Part shown: piece by piece, positions 14,374 through 14,411 of the stretch
Layout: each line of letters begins with the position of its first letter
Position numbering within the stretch: the stretch's first letter is position 1
From: an uncultured Coriobacteriaceae bacterium
Lineage (GTDB): Bacteria > Actinomycetota > Coriobacteriia > Coriobacteriales > Eggerthellaceae
Length of the DNA: 14,411 nt
Reading direction: 5' to 3'
Assembly (NCBI GenBank): GCA_902767025.1
Contig: CACXFZ010000268.1
Location: 1-14,411, forward strand
The notes under the pieces: generated by a model
Database searches by the model: none
What the model saw: the letters and a program-made list of their open reading frames with translations, nothing else
Told to the model about the DNA's origin: nothing
Made by a program: the position numbers and the translations under genes

Positions 14374-14411
14374 GTGGCGAATATTAAAAGCCAAAAGAAA
14401 AGGATCATCAC
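14374..14411 (+). CDS. rpsT: 30S ribosomal protein S20, first 12 codons (cut by window edge)
   Basis: Only the start is visible. GTG 14374 begins a frame reading MANIKSQKKRII, the typical N-terminus of S20, which binds 16S rRNA early in 30S assembly. GGAGG at 14361-14365 stands 8 bases before the GTG and supports this start. It diverges from lepA. A neighbouring rpsT-lepA pair is common in Gram-positive bacteria. The GTG start is unusual for a highly expressed ribosomal protein; in E. coli rpsT also uses a non-ATG start (TTG or UUG) that helps autoregulation, so a similar role is possible here. Only the first residues support the call, but the match is strong. Confidence 0.88.
   Translation, partial: MANIKSQKKRII

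Noticed and set aside
1..14411. A hidden mobile, defence or biosynthetic system
   Set aside because: All coding space is taken by recognisable housekeeping genes or the 59-codon frame. No direct repeats, integrase, transposase, CRISPR repeats or tRNA were seen.

Overview
The window is a dense, GC-rich block of bacterial housekeeping genes. Everything lies on the minus strand except the first codons of rpsT at the right edge. I infer an actinobacterium of the Coriobacteriia (Eggerthellaceae-like). The reasons are the strong G/C bias at third codon positions, a Bacillus-like order of lepA, hemW, hrcA, dnaJ, rsmE, mtaB, phoH, ybeY, dgkA, era and recO, and the presence of HrcA, MtaB and an integral-membrane DgkA. 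No marker settles the taxonomy, so this is inference.

Layout from right to left, in the direction of transcription. rpsT (S20, partial, plus strand) and lepA diverge from a 133-base AT-rich spacer. A first set runs lepA, a 59-codon membrane-protein gene, dusB and hemW, and ends at a GC-rich hairpin (about 10091-10122). A second set starts with hrcA and continues through dnaJ, rsmE, mtaB, phoH, ybeY, dgkA, era and recO. From rsmE to recO most neighbours overlap by 1 or 4 bases, so this looks like one translationally coupled operon. A third set is rpsO with its own TATAAT promoter and a roughly 120-base leader, then three adjacent hairpins, then pnp, which is cut by the left edge.

The genes share a theme of translation and RNA. 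It includes ribosomal proteins S15 and S20, elongation factor 4 (LepA), 16S rRNA processing, assembly and modification (YbeY, Era, RsmE), tRNA modification (DusB, MtaB) and RNA decay (PNPase). HrcA and DnaJ add heat-shock control and protein folding, RecO adds DNA repair, DgkA adds lipid phosphorylation, and HemW adds heme handling. Compared with the Bacillus arrangement as I remember it, grpE, dnaK, prmA and cdd are absent, and dusB plus the 59-codon gene are inserted.

I see no mobile element, CRISPR array, tRNA, rRNA, toxin-antitoxin pair or defence system, and no new multi-gene system. The observations most worth checking are regulatory (the rpsO leader, the rpsO-pnp hairpin cluster), the small coupled membrane protein, a non-consensus residue in RsmE, and start-codon corrections. 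No gene-free stretch exceeds 300 bases; the longest are 1587-1771 and 2060-2242.
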